DNA of 64,000 bases from Onchocerca volvulus. Taxonomy: Eukaryota > Nematoda > Chromadorea > Rhabditida > Onchocercidae. Below, piece by piece: positions 52,001-64,000 of this stretch. Numbering within the stretch: the first letter of the stretch is position 1; each line of letters starts with the position of its first letter. The notes beneath the pieces were generated by a model. That model was not told the origin of the DNA and made no database searches. It saw only the letters and a program-made list of their open reading frames with translations. Made by a program: the position numbers and the translations under genes. The stretch is taken from positions 12,021,208 to 12,085,207 of the forward strand of contig HG738138.1 of assembly GCA_000499405.2 (NCBI GenBank), written 5' to 3'.

Positions 52001-55000
52001 CATCAACCAACCTGAAATATAAATAATTGACTAGATGACTCTTTTATCAACTCAGTGACCAAGAGAATTACTTTAATTTCAATAATCTAACGCCAACTAT
52101 CGTCATCGAGATTAATATGAATTTTATTAGTTCGAAGATTGTATTATGTGACTACCGATAACTATAGCAGCAAGATTATGAATAATTGTTAGCAAGGCAC
52201 TTAGCTACTTGAAGATTTATGTTTCTAAATAATTTAATGAACTAGAATAATAATTATAAACAATCATAACTGTAACAAAATCTGAACAATCTGAACAAAA
52301 ATCTAAACAACCAGAATTGTATCAAAATAAATGTCAAGTAAAGCGCTTTTTTTCTCTCTTTTTTTTTGATAAGCATAATTTTTAGGATGCAAACTTGGAT
52401 ATTTTCTAGAGAAATCCACTCCAATTTTTCATTATAATATCCTTCATATGTGAGAAGTTGTTGCAAGAAAGCGATTATTTCACAAGTACCCCATTTGTCC
52501 GGCTTCACAATATTAATTCCTTTTATGTAAAAGATCAAATTTTGCTTTTCTTTAGGTTTCAGCACTCTTCCAGATGCACTACTAATTTGTACGCAGTATT
52601 GGTGCAACAAATCTAATACTTGCTGAGATCTGAAATTTGTTAAACATATGAAAAAAATATTTATAAAAATGATTTAACATCACAAAATTCACATTTGAAA
52701 TTCCTCCGAGAGTTTTGTCCTTTTTATACCGAGAAATCATAGAATTACTTCATGAATAAAAAAGAAAAAATCGTAATTCGAACATAAATTTCAAGAAAAT
52801 TGAAATTCAAAAAAATTTTAGCTACCCTGTTCGAGCACTGCAATGAAGTATAGCTAATTGACTACTAGGATCTAATTCTACGCAATATCGTAGCAAACTT
52901 TCTTTTCCACTACCATCTGGACCATGTATTATAAAAGGTTGCCTGTTGCGGTTATCCAACCATGAGCAAATCTTCAAATTTATAACTTTTAATATTCGAA
53001 ATTTATCATAATATTTAAAAAATTTCCTATACGCTTAATTTAAATGCAACTTCTTGAAAGATTTGAAATTTGAAAGTTGATCGAAAAAATTTTTATTGAA
53101 TAAAAGCATACACTTACAGTATCACGATTAGCTTGAGCATTAGCAGTTAAAATGTAGGATAGCCGTTCCATACTTAATAATTGATCATTAATATTTGGTA
53201 TATCCATTTCGTCTGTATAAGTTAACAGTGATCTGGCACGCTTATCATAGTAAACATTTCTAGGATTTTGCTTATCTGGCAGGCTTACTTCATTGAACAC
53301 AACCTGAGAAACTGATAGATGAATTATAAGCATTTTTCATTTATATTATTGCCTCCTAAATTGAATTTATCATATAATTTTGATAAATTATAAATTTTAA
53401 ATTCGAAATCTTCGTGTTTCATATTTATTTCAAAATACAAGAAACAGTACGAATTTTTAAACCTCAGTAGCGAATTGATTTTGAAATTTTGAATTAAGAT
53501 TTGAAGCTAATCCACGATACAATGCTACCAGAAACTCATCATTTGATGTCACATCTCTTGCATGACTTAAGGCATTTTTTACTGTAGCAGTTTTACTCAC
53601 ATTGATTTCAATGATTCCTTTCGTCCAAATCCAATCCAAACACCTGAAATTCTTAATGGTTTCGTGAAGAGTGATTTTACGAGTGATGGATGCTTTTTTT
53701 TTTTTTTTTTTTTTTTTTTTGTTAAACTATAATAATCATCATAATAAGTACAATAATTAGTACAACTTGAAGCATATCAAGATCTTTATAAAAAATTCTG
53801 TAAAACAGAGAAAAGTTCGAATATTTAACCTATATAAATGATCACGTATCCAATCGGACATATCTGGATGGATATCATTATACTCTCGAAGCCAATTACT
53901 GATAAGCTCTTGAATATCCATATCCTGTTCACTACAATAGAGTAATAATTTATAATTAACATCAAAATTATCAAAAAAATCTATAGAAAGAAAAGTTTCA
54001 TTTATTTGCGTGCGAAATGTTTCAACCAACTATTTGTCACTGTAGCTTACACGATTATTACATAATAACGACTGAAACAATTATGAATATCAATAAAAAA
54101 CTTGACCTGACAAGGATCATACCCATTCTGGATATGGTTGCAGGAGATGCGTTACTAAGATTGTCAGTTTCAAAAATGAAATTAACATTTGATCCAAATT
54201 GAATTCTTTCACCAGATGGCATTGTAAGCTGTCATTAATCCGATTGGTTAATAAATTGTTTTGTTTTAATTATATATTAGCACTTTATAGGTTGAGTAAT
54301 GAAAATAAAAAGTGAACAAAGGAAGTGTGGAAAATTCTAGATGGATATAATTGGTAATTAATATTCTAAAACAAAAAAAAGAAAAGAATTATAATACGAT
54401 TGAAGAAAAAGAAAAGATTTACCAGACGATTATCATCAAGAACCGAATTGAGTGCTTCAATCCATTCCGGATCAATATCACCATCACAAATAATCCATGC
54501 TAATACACTGCTATCTTTGACAACTTCTCGAGCGGCTACTGTCAACACGCCATCAGACCATTCACGAGTATCCATGTCCATGTATCCCAAAAGCTAAGTA
54601 AAAAATTATCAAGGGTAATATGATAGTTTGGATGACCACGATGGTTCTCGGATTCTCATGAAATTCTTACCGTTGATGATAATTTCAAGTAGTTTTTCAG
54701 CTTATGATGGGTAAGTTGCACGCATGGAAATGAATAACTTCCTTATATTTAATTTACTTTTTCCTAATAACTTACTTTTTGTTTTGCCATTGATTTTGGA
54801 TTGATCCGATAAATTTTTACTGGCTTATTTATTAGTGCAAAAGCTTTTTGCAAAATTTTCCATATGGTTGATTTGCCAGAACCACTCGGACCTAATAGTA
54901 TTACACCCATTCGTTGACGCATTTGATCGTATAATTCAAATATCTTCTTTATCTAAATGAAAAATACCTGTTATCATCACTAATAATCATAATCTTACTC

Positions 55001-58000
55001 AATCTGTAATCTATCAAGTAATATAACAAGCTTCTGTAACTGCTGAATAATCATGCTTAATGCAAAGCCATGTGCATCAACAATTCAAATATCAGTCATA
55101 CTTTGAAAAATTGGATCAGACCAAACATCCGCAGTGATCTCAGTCAATAATGATAAGAAAACTACCTGCATATCAGTAATTGTTATCTTTAATTCACTAG
55201 CAACCAATCTCAGTGGCTCTAGCAGTTCCTCAATCTGAAATTACGCCTATTTTTTTCTTTCGAATACTAGAAATCTTCAAAATTCCTTTCTTATCAATGC
55301 AATAAATATAGCAATAATTTTAAGTTTTTTGATGAAATTCGTTGTCAAAAAATGTGAAAATTATTGAAAAGCAGACCTGCATGGTATCTTTCTTAACATC
55401 CGAGAATACATCATCGATAAGGATGCTAAAACGTTTCGAATCTTCAAAGGTAAGTTTTGATATCGTGTTCAACGTCAATGCCTATAAAACTTTAATCGCC
55501 TTATCCTGGAATCAAAGAAAAGATCACACAATTATTATGAATAATCGAAAAACTCGCTAAGAATGAAATTTATAAAAATTTAGAAAACAAAAAAAATACA
55601 TCGACAACCACTTGAATTTCATTTTTATCCATCCTTCTGGCCAACAAATTACCGCAACTGTGCAACACCGTTTTTAATGCCCTCAAGCCCCAGTCATAAT
55701 GTTGTTGCGAGCTCAACATTTCTCTTAAAAAGAAAAAAAAAGATGTTAATTTATTTAAATTTGGCTAAACATTTCGTTATTCGAAAAGAAAAAAAGCATA
55801 TGAAAAGAACTAATCAATTCTATTATGTTAGAATCGTCGCTTTAAAATTTTTTTCACCCCGAAAGAACCCACAATGTTAATCATTAAAATTATCGCTTAA
55901 TTTAAATACTAATCAAGTTATCTAGCAGGTTAATCAAGCAATGACACTAGCTGAATGTCTATGGAATCTGGATAAGTAAGTTAGTAAATAAAAAAAAGAA
56001 AGAAATGCAAGCTAACTTGCTCAGATTGAAGATTGATACCAATTTCCGTGACAGTTTCTTTGCATCGCAAAAACCTTCTGCACTCAAAAGTGTTTCGGCT
56101 AAAAAAAAAAATTTCAGATATTTTGAGTCCTATTAAGCAAAGTTTGCCCCATATTATTTTATAAAAATGATTTTTGATTTTGGTCATTTTCACAGCTAAT
56201 ATAGTCTGCTAGAAATCTGATAACAAACCGATGAGTTCATTATCCGGAACAGACATAACGATCGGACGAAATAGCTGCGTGAGATTATCTGGTAATTTCT
56301 GCCGTCCACCATATCCTTTACTCACTGGATTCAGTGTTATGAATATTGCTGAATTTAAATCTACAGGAATCTAAAATTTGTGAATTAAGAAAAACAATCA
56401 TCAAAGAATTCTTTCATGAAATTTTAACTCTTGAAAATACAGAAAAACTTTTACATTTCGACCAGCTAGCATGCATTTCCCTGATCGTGACCTTATTGCA
56501 TCTTGAATAACCTGAATTTGCATTGATACAGCCGAAAGCACTGTCTGAAATTCTATCATGAATGTCAAATATTTTGCTTCTGAAGTCTATAATTTTCGAC
56601 TTCTGAAGTCCATAATTTTTAATGGAAGAAAAATAATCTGCCTGATCTAAACGATTAAATTCATCAAAACATCCCCAAGCACCACACTGAACCAATCCAA
56701 TAAAAATACGACTCATTGAGTAGACATCAATTCCTTCATCGCAATTAAATACTAGAACTTGTCGTCCAAATAAATTTGCCAATGCCTTAAAAATGCTAAT
56801 CTGACTAATATCAGGAAAGTTAATCATGGGAAGTGAATCGATCAGGATTTTTGATAAATGATGGTATCTTTAATTATGCGCACTTTTCCATTTGCATCAA
56901 TCTTCGTAATGGAGTATGTATTAATGAATAAAACTTTACAATACAATATCATTTACCTTAACAGATTCGGTTTTTCCAGTACCTGCAGGACCATAGGGAT
57001 TGCCACCAAAACCCATTGACATAGCTGAGAATTGTGCTTTTGTTGAAATTTAAAAAAAAAAAAAAAAACAAAAACTGTGAGAGAAAATCCCGTAATCAAT
57101 TAGTGAAACACTTGCTGCAATTTCGAATTCTACAACAATTGGGAAGCAAATTATATTCACGAATGATTAGTTATTAAAAACCAAAAATTTGAATAAATTA
57201 CCTTGTGTAAGAGTGAGATAGCATTTATCAGTAAGCGGAGTATGGACCAATTTTGGCGCATTACCCTGAATTATATTATAAAAAAGTTTATTTTCTGAAC
57301 AAGAAAAAAAAACTGAGCAAAGCTGAGCCCATAAGATCTATATAAATAATAAACCTGATATTCGTAAGTGTAATCGAATCGTGCACCAATGTGTCGTATT
57401 ACCACATGTTCTTTTGATTCCAAATAAAATCGTAATTGTTTTTGCCAAACCCATGATGATTTGGAGCTGAAATTAAGTTTTATCTCATTGTTGATAATTA
57501 AATAATAAAGTGAACGTAGCTTATCTTCACAACTGGTGCAATGAATTTTTCTAAGGACAATTATGCTTCGATTTTAATCAGATACGAAATTATGAACTTA
57601 TAATATGTTTGCCTCAGATGATCACATAGACTAAATTATCTAATAATGGATAAGATAGTGGAGAGCAACTTATTTTGAAAACATTAATAACATTTAACAT
57701 TTTATTGCTAATGGATTTCAAAACAATTCGAATTTCATATTGAATTTGCTTACTTTCCATTTAAGCAGTCATGACCATCATAACAATAAATTATTAATTA
57801 AATAAATATGAATATATGGCATAAGTATAATATATTGAATAAAAAATGAAATATAGAAAAATACATTTCCTACCAGGGTAAATTATCGATTAATTCGTCC
57901 ACGATACTTATATTATGAATTACATCCATTATAAGCGCTTTTAATTTAAGTTTCAAAACTTGATCTGATGTTCCCGAATTAGTATAAATTGCTAATGATT

Positions 58001-61000
58001 GTTTTAGCTGATTTCGATAGCTTTGGAAATCACCTTTGCCACTCAAAATTCGCTCACATCCTTCACAAAAACGAATTTGTTCTGCTAAACATAGGACCTG
58101 AAGGTTTGCTTTTTCAAATTACCTTCCCGGAACATGAAATTATCATGTAATTAATTGAGGAAGTAAAACCTGTGATGGATATTTTCCAGGATCAAGAGAT
58201 GTCTCGGCGACACAGCTTGTGATTGATTTCCGAATTGTGTTCTTCATTTCATTAGACAGTTCTTGCAGCCAAACCTGAAATTTTTTAGAATCAAACTTGA
58301 CTAAAATCTAAATTGAACTACATTCAAAAAATGTTCGAAACTTTCTCAACTTCTGCTTGAAGACCAAAAAACGAATTACTTCAGCTTGAGGAACAATTCT
58401 GACTGCTTTTGATAGCTGGACAATTTCGCCATCACTGGAAACCATTGCAATTATCGTTTCACCATTATTACCAAATACAACTTTATGGATTCCCTGTCAA
58501 ATATTTCAAGTATTTCAAGTAAATTCAAACTTTTAAAAAATTGAAGAAACCCTGTTTAGGAAGAAAGGAAAGATGGAAAATCTTTCTAAGTGTTATTGTA
58601 ATTTAAAGTGACTACAGTTAGCTACCAACTGATTGATTCTGATATTGATACGACACGCAAATTTTTCATGAATGCATTGGCATTCTACAATCCGTTCAAG
58701 CGTAATTACACGTAAATTGTATGTTTGAAGTCATTTTTGCTTTGATTTAATTAATTTAGTTATAGCATACCAGGAAAAGTTTCTTAAGATGCGCTTGGAT
58801 CACTGTTGCATTCATCAGCTGACCTAACATTTCTAGCAAATCGTCATCACCCAAGAAATAAAACCTAGGAAAAGCATTCCGTTTTTCCTGAAATACTCAA
58901 AAAATATAGTTGCTAAAAATAATCATTCATAAACACTGTTTTTAATTATGCTGATACGCTGACTAAGAAAGTGAATGAAATATACATAAATATTTTGCAT
59001 TAAATACATTTAAATAATTTTTTTGAACAATTTTACAAACCTCAAGAAATTGATTCAAGGCTTTTTGGCAACGATTAAGTTGGTCGATGATTTGTTCCAA
59101 CGTACGCTTCAAAGAAGGTCGTGTGCTTAGGCTAACGATACGTGGATCCTGAATCACATCTGCAAATCGATTATTGCTATATCATTCCAAAACTCTATTT
59201 AAGCTTAATCTTATATTTACATTCAATAACTATTCCACATAATCATTCCTTTCGTTTTTCTTGAAAACATAGCTATCTTCTATAAACTAAATTTTAGATT
59301 TTCAATTTTTAGAACAAGACTGAAAAGCAGTGAAGTCTTCATCAGTTAAAATTAAAATTAGAACGAATGATAGGGGATGTTTAGTATTATTTTAGACTAT
59401 ATTAAATATTTATGATAAACAATTAAAACCATTTAAGACGACACGAAATTCGGCATCAACTCGATTGAAACGAGATGCTTCAGATGGAAGTGATCCACGT
59501 CCAAAGATTGGCTCCAAATAAATCCACTTACGCTGTATTTCATTCATCCATTGTAGGTTTTGCTCAGTGTCAGCTAATCTAAATGATGAAAAAATATTTC
59601 GCCCAAATTTAAAATACATGGTTTTGTTTCTTACAAAAGGAATGCGCATGTAATTTAAAGCGTAGTACTGTACAGAAGGATATACCGTGTTTCCCAAATT
59701 GAAGTTTTATCAGTAAATTGAACATAATACGACGAGTTTTTCAGCGACTGTAACAACGCTTCACTATCTTTTACCTGAATAATGCACCAAGAAATTTCAA
59801 CAATTCTATCAGATAATAAATGAAAATGTGCAGGAAATCTATGTTTCAACATTTGATCAAATGATTTAATTTAAATAATAAATTTCAGGCAATATTTTCT
59901 AATAAAGATAAAAATTGTCATAATATGACTGATATGATATAATTAAGGTTTCGAAAATTGTTAAAACTTAAATGAAAAGTCTGATATATTTGTATTTTAT
60001 TTCATTTCGTTTAAAAAAGAATACTAAAATTCATCTATTATATGGAAATGAATGCCACAAAAATACCGAATTTAAGGCATCTTTCCAATCTTTAATTATT
60101 TTCACAATCGTTCCACTCGAATGCTTGTAGTCAGTTAAAACGAATTCAGCCTAAATTTCTTTTTTTCTTTTTTTTTAATTTTTTGAAAATATGATGAATG
60201 AAATTTTCACGATTAATAAAGGATACCACTCCACTGAAACTGAAAATTGATGAGGTTAATCGATTCGATGCAAATTGAATCGCATATAGCAATAATACAT
60301 TAACTTGTCGATTTACTTTCCAGGATTTATTTCAGTATTATAAATAATTAAAAAGAGCCCATGGTAGTGTTTTATCACATTTACTGATTTCGCTTCAATT
60401 AGAAAAGCGATTCAAGCGGTATCTATTAATCAGGGTAGAATCTTTTTTCTTTCACGGAAATCTTCCGGCAATTCTCTTCCATCTATTCAATAAAAATGCT
60501 TTATTTTTGAGCTAAAAAACTCAGCTAATCAAAGTAAAACTTGAATTTTTACTCAGCTTTAAACTACTTTACTTTCTTCATTTATATCTTGCTAAATTTG
60601 ATTGGTACCTTATGTTGCTCCGCAAATAATTAACAAATTAGTGTATTTAACATGTTTTGATGCAAAATCAATATCATTGTAAAATGGCGTATTTTTCCTC
60701 CGAAATTAAATGGTTCAATTTTAGTTCGTCAAGATGAACGTTTTAAGATCGAAACAACAGCTAATATTGTGTGAAACAAATAAACAAACCTGTTGGGCCC
60801 AAACTTCAAGCTCTTGAATTGCTTCACGAATAGTAACTTCTCCTTGGGCACGCTCATTCAAATTTTTCAATGCTTCCAAATTTTCACCAATCATTTTGTG
60901 AACATTTAGAAAATCACCAAAGCGCAAACGTTCCAACGTTGTACCTTTTGGCATGCCCAATATTCGGAACAACATGAGCCAATGATCACTGCTCAAGATT

Positions 61001-63473
61001 TCACCTCGGCAGTATTTCAAACCGGTACTCATTTCCTGTTTAAGCAAAATAAGATTCAGCTAATCATGTTACTCTAAATAGCTTACGCGAAGAATGGTAA
61101 AAAATTAAAAATGCTTACAAAAAAACTAGAAATGAATTCTCTGTTTTTAATTTATAAATTAAATAAGCTTACAGAATCTAGAAATGTCACAGTCTATAAG
61201 GAATGAGTGTTTTTTTGCATAATTTCTTTTTACGTATCGAGTATTGCATGAAAAAATAAATTCGTTATCCGTTCACTGATAACATTCTTTCATAATGCCA
61301 AATGATAAACCAGGAAAAGAGAAAGTAATGATAGCTCATCGGATAGCTTTTTTAAACAATACTGAAGAATAAATGAAAATTTTATGGCAAAAAATGCTCT
61401 AATGAATATATTGACAAAAAAGAATTCATCAAAAAAAATGAGAAATTTCCTTGTGTATCGACTTTAGTTTTAAATAGAAAATCAACTTGTTTCGTATTTG
61501 TATTTTAAAATCAGCTATATACGTAAAATGAAGAATTATAAATCTATAAATTTCAATAACTTTTAACAATTATTCAACATTTTTACTTTGAATTGATCGA
61601 TATCCTTACGTAAACGAACGGTAACATGTGTAACTGGCAAATTCTTCAATTTGTCGTCCCATTCATGCAAATATTCATCAAAACGATAGGTTTTTGATCT
61701 TAAAGAATTTTACAGGTTAGTAAAAATGATTAAAAAATTCACGAAAAACTGTTAAAAAATGTAAAATTATTTTAGCAAATTGACTTTTATGAAACGATCA
61801 TTTCAAGTAGGAAATCATCTTATTATCATGACATGGAATGATCCTATGATCATTCATCATCATTTGAAAGCAAGAATTCAATAAAAGTTCGATTTAAGGA
61901 TAAAGAATTCATAAGTCAATGCTTATCGATCATAATAGCAGTAACAAATAATAATGATACTTACCTGAACAAAATCCATTCTTCATCAGCCATCTCTTGC
62001 AAGCCAACATTAAATTGTTCATACAATAACCAATTATTTTCACAGTTTTTAAGATCATTTGCCATTTCGTCAAAAAATGGCATTTCCGATTTTTCAATAT
62101 CGAACTGTTCACATTCTGTCCTGAATAATTTAAACTGAATTTCAGGAATTTCAACAAAAATTTCTAAATAAAAAAAATTGATTTCTTTTTTTTTTTTGTT
62201 AATTTTGAAAGTCATTTGTGATATTTTAATTAATCATTCAGCATCTGTGGAAAGAAACTGATGGATAGTTGTGGTTTTCACTCATCCACTTCTTTTGATT
62301 CTCAAACTTTATACAATTTTCAATTTCACTTTATCCTAATTTTCCTCTTATAATTGCCTAAGAATTGCACTAATTAAAATTTATTCATATTCTTAATTTG
62401 AATTAGCATACAATAAAATATCTCGTTTTTGTAGCAAATTATCGAATTCATCGCGTTTTTCCTTGATAAATTGTATTGCTCCAAGCATGGCATTTCTGTC
62501 ATCGCTAAGAACGTCATTTTTTGGCTTGAATTGTTTCCAACGAATAAATAATTTTTTAATTTCATCATTGAGTGATTTCAGACGTGTAGCAACATTTGAC
62601 TTCAGTGTTTTCACCTATGAAGAAAAAAAAAAAAAAGAATGCTTGATGATTTGATCAGTTAACATGGCTATTTGGTCAATAGCATATAACCAAGCTGAAT
62701 ATTTCACTTCTTCACAAATGTACGAATAGGAAGAAAGAGTTTTGATAAATGAAAGTGTACGAGAAAAGCTTCAACTAAAATTGATTCAAATAACAAACTT
62801 GCTCCTTGATCATCAACTGATGAGTATCTAACATTAATTCAAATTTTTCCCACAATTTTAACACGATTGGTAATTGTTCAGAACCACTTCCACCAATTGA
62901 TCGTAACAGAACATTTTTTTCCTCAATTAGATCAAGCGTTCTTTTCATCTTAAAAAAATTTTTTGATTTAAAATTAAACAAAAATGAAATTATTAAGTAT
63001 GATATGCTTTATCAGGCAATTATACTGAATTTCAATTTGAAAATGACCTCTTTATTGGATTTTCCAAATTCGATATGTTTTTGATTCGCTTCTGCAATTT
63101 CGTCAACTGATTGAGGTCTAGAACTAAGCACTTCGATTGCCTGATTTAGAAAACGGTTCATATCCTGAAAGAAAAAAAAGAAGAAAAAAGAAAGAATCTG
63201 TAAGGAAAATAAATAAAAATTGCATTTTTTTATAAAATATTATACATTGTAAATGAATTTAACTGAATTTTTTCGAATTTTAAAGCATTTGCATAATAGC
63301 AAGTGAAATAATTGTTTTACCGATAAAAATTATTACAAAACGTTACGTGAATTTCATTATTGATGGAATATCTCAATGTCCATGTCAACGTATCAAAGAG
63401 ACGCTGTAGCATGTCATCGATGGCATTTTTAACAGCTAATGTTGATACAAGGATGCATTCCAGTCTTACTTCA
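37201..63473 (-). CDS. che-3: Cytoplasmic dynein-2 heavy chain (CHE-3/DYNC2H1), 5' partial
   Basis: The ATP-driven motor of retrograde intraflagellar transport, which returns IFT trains and cargo from the tip of cilia to the base; in nematodes cilia occur only on sensory neurons. I rebuilt 71 coding exons on the minus strand (listed in the domain entries). They join in phase for 3,337 codons and end at TAA 37201-37203. The dynein-2 assignment rests on segments that match DYNC2H1 rather than dynein-1 or axonemal chains: the tail (KWDKFELM-like and QGEVTIREA), [13 protein letters not shown] in AAA1, [18 protein letters not shown] in AAA4, DDSNFLTQ before the AAA5-AAA6 link, and the C-terminus ([19 protein letters not shown]). 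The first exon seen (63347-63473) corresponds to about residue 950 of the 4,307-residue human protein, so the N-terminus and promoter lie beyond 64000. Five introns use GC donors. No frameshift or nonsense codon was found. Confidence 0.97.
38501..38699. repeat. che-3: Short intronic direct repeat
   Basis: TTTGTCTAATCAATAT at 38501-38516 recurs near 38685-38699. Each copy is followed by TTCATAAAAA, an A-run and GTTGAAAGAAAAA, within one dynein intron. Confidence 0.7.
40473..43187 (-). other. che-3: Dynein-2: AAA6
   Basis: Exons 43044-43187, 42491-42646, 42048-42155, 41702-41906, 41511-41623, 40926-41102, 40473-40733. Signatures are [64 protein letters not shown] and [19 protein letters not shown]. 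In exon 40926-41102 the donor AAA|GTATGG was preferred over GT fifteen bases later, because it gives the same spacing as the human protein. Confidence 0.93.
43329..45794 (-). other. che-3: Dynein-2: AAA5 region and following helix
   Basis: Exons 45642-45794, 45178-45366, 44861-44963, 44225-44388, 43800-43919, 43329-43463. Signatures are [59 protein letters not shown] and [21 protein letters not shown]5 does not bind nucleotide in dyneins, consistent with no P-loop here. The intron after 45642 has a GC donor (AAG|GCATGT). Confidence 0.93.
45901..48231 (-). other. che-3: Dynein-2: stalk coiled coil and microtubule-binding domain
   Basis: Exons 48094-48231, 47793-47900, 47469-47635, 47178-47301, 46574-46695, 46199-46343, 45901-45999. 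The ascending helix carries [19 protein letters not shown]. The tip is [27 protein letters not shown] and the [16 protein letters not shown] segment. The descending helix starts [19 protein letters not shown] and continues [16 protein letters not shown]. The microtubule-binding domain lies in exons 47469-47635 and 47178-47301. The intron after 46199 has a GC donor (CAG|GCAAGT). Confidence 0.94.
48437..50433 (-). other. che-3: Dynein-2: AAA4 with degenerate P-loop
   Basis: Exons 50314-50433, 50069-50155, 49750-49895, 49361-49583, 48916-49058, 48437-48628. The P-loop position reads GRAGMGRRE (49849-49875): the usual Lys is Arg, as in human DYNC2H1 (GRSGVGRRT), a dynein-2 trait. It is followed by [18 protein letters not shown] and [19 protein letters not shown]. 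The introns after 50314 and 50069 both start with GC (GCAAGT and GCATGT). Confidence 0.93.
50644..53303 (-). other. che-3: Dynein-2: AAA3
   Basis: Exons 53118-53303, 52826-52971, 52395-52629, 51796-51945, 51450-51618, 50953-51046, 50644-50699. The P-loop GPDGSGKES is at 52897-52923. [16 protein letters not shown] and EWISLENIQ are in 52395-52629, and [14 protein letters not shown] follows. AAA3 is the regulatory nucleotide site in dyneins. Confidence 0.93.
53463..55481 (-). other. che-3: Dynein-2: AAA2
   Basis: Exons 55377-55481, 55166-55234, 54776-54952, 54423-54593, 54107-54228, 53830-53931, 53463-53643. The P-loop GPSGSGKST is at 54866-54892, [13 protein letters not shown] and [14 protein letters not shown] are in 54423-54593, and [10 protein letters not shown] is in 54107-54228. 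In dyneins AAA2 binds nucleotide structurally. The first acceptor (TTTTATAG at 55482) was chosen over an upstream TTCCAG, which would add an in-frame TAG. Confidence 0.93.
55600..57265 (-). other. che-3: Dynein-2: AAA1, main ATPase site
   Basis: Exons 57202-57265, 56957-57036, 56642-56785, 56449-56544, 56229-56370, 56017-56098, 55600-55723. The Walker A motif GPAGTGKT is at 56969-56992. Walker B is GCFDEFNR in exon 56642-56785, sensor-like FITLNP is in 56229-56370, and [13 protein letters not shown] follows. All key residues are intact, so this site should hydrolyse ATP. The intron after 56642 starts GCAGAT rather than GT. Confidence 0.95.
57355..63473 (-). other. che-3: Dynein-2: late tail and linker exons
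   Basis: Exons: 63347-63473, 63048-63164, 62799-62948, 62412-62614, 61965-62120, 61587-61698, 60790-61035, 60067-60150, 59686-59774, 59430-59578, 59041-59159, 58771-58887, 58380-58493, 58170-58274, 57874-58097, 57355-57466. This is mostly helical tail plus the linker that swings during the power stroke. Recognisable family signatures are [45 protein letters not shown] and [20 protein letters not shown]. The block ends at FDYTYEYQ, which leads into AAA1. The acceptor of the first exon (ATATTCCAG) implies two bases carried over from an exon right of 64000 or in unread sequence after 63474. Confidence 0.93.
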
Positions 63474-64000
63474 CTGGAATATTTCGCAAATATTATTGAT
63501 GTCATGATAAACGGAGCGAATCTGAATCTCAACCAAGCTTAATGTATGCATTAATAAATTCTGATTTCTAGGATCCAGGATGCATCTTTTGCTAGTGCCT
63601 AGGAAGAATATTTCAAACTGATAAATCAAGCAATTTTCACTTCAACTTCGACAAACAAAAAATTGAAAATGATCAAATAATTTTAAAAATAATGATTGAA
63701 TGATATAAGATAATAATGATGATGGAAGCAGAAAAAAAAAAGTAATTTAAAGCCTTCCGCTTAATTTTTCTGAGATTTCAACTCAAAAAAAAGTTGTCTG
63801 TCTCTTTTAATTATTTTACCGATATTTTGAATGTTCTAGTTTATTCTTTCATTTGCATAGATAAAAGATATTGAAGCAAAACTACAGATCTAAGTTATAA
63901 AACCATCGAAAAAATACTTACCATTTACACAAAAAAGTTTTTAAATTTAATAAAGTTTACCGGAGGAAAAGGAAAGTCTAAATTAATTAGTCAATTTTAA
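63474..64000. other. Dynein intron or unread upstream exon
   Basis: By homology the next upstream exon should encode the residues before [10 protein letters not shown] find no matching frame here. A strong donor-like G|GTAAGT at 63919-63924 (minus) follows only short frames. The open minus frame around 63505-63585 does not resemble the family. The dynein gene presumably continues past the right edge. Confidence 0.5.

Noticed and set aside
63505..63585. Open minus-strand frame next to the first dynein exon
   Set aside because: It has a stop before any usable donor, would leave an intron of about 37 bases, and does not resemble the family sequence expected there.
1..64000. tRNA, rRNA, spliced-leader RNA genes, CRISPR arrays, transposase genes
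   Set aside because: None was recognised by eye. A covariance-model scan would be needed to exclude small RNA genes.

Overview
The window is a stretch of AT-rich animal nuclear DNA, probably from a nematode. The base composition, the many short AT-rich introns with T-rich 3' ends, the abundant homopolymers and the low intergenic complexity fit a spirurid or filarial worm best. That assignment is an inference, because no spliced-leader gene, rRNA or other species marker is visible.

Layout, left to right. (1) 1-5,000: weak evidence for plus-strand exons (506-701; 3602-4891). (2) 5868-11566, minus strand: a complete 12-exon gene for a 686-residue, largely disordered Gly/Ser/Tyr/Asn-rich protein that I could not assign to a family. 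(3) 11.6-32 kb: mostly non-coding. It holds a long inverted repeat, several degenerate tandem repeats, a GC-richer island near 30.1-30.5 kb, and three short candidate genes (22128-22394 minus, 25601-25987 plus, 29059-29349 plus). (4) 32129-35887, plus strand: a five-exon gene for a VGLL4/Tgi-type cofactor of TEAD/Scalloped transcription factors, with two Tondu (TDU) motifs. (5) 37201-63473, minus strand: 71 consecutive coding exons (3,337 codons plus stop) of the cytoplasmic dynein-2 heavy chain (CHE-3/DYNC2H1), the retrograde intraflagellar transport motor. Its N-terminal part, roughly 950 residues by comparison with the human protein, lies beyond the right edge.

I rebuilt the three main genes by hand from the sequence, following reading phase across every splice junction. 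The VGLL4-like and disordered-protein exons sum to whole codons and end in a stop. All 71 dynein exons join in frame and follow the family sequence from the late tail to the C-terminus. Six introns in these genes need a GC donor instead of GT to stay in frame, which is unusually many. The VGLL4-like and dynein genes converge tail to tail about 1.3 kb apart. Nothing indicates an operon or a functional link among the three genes.
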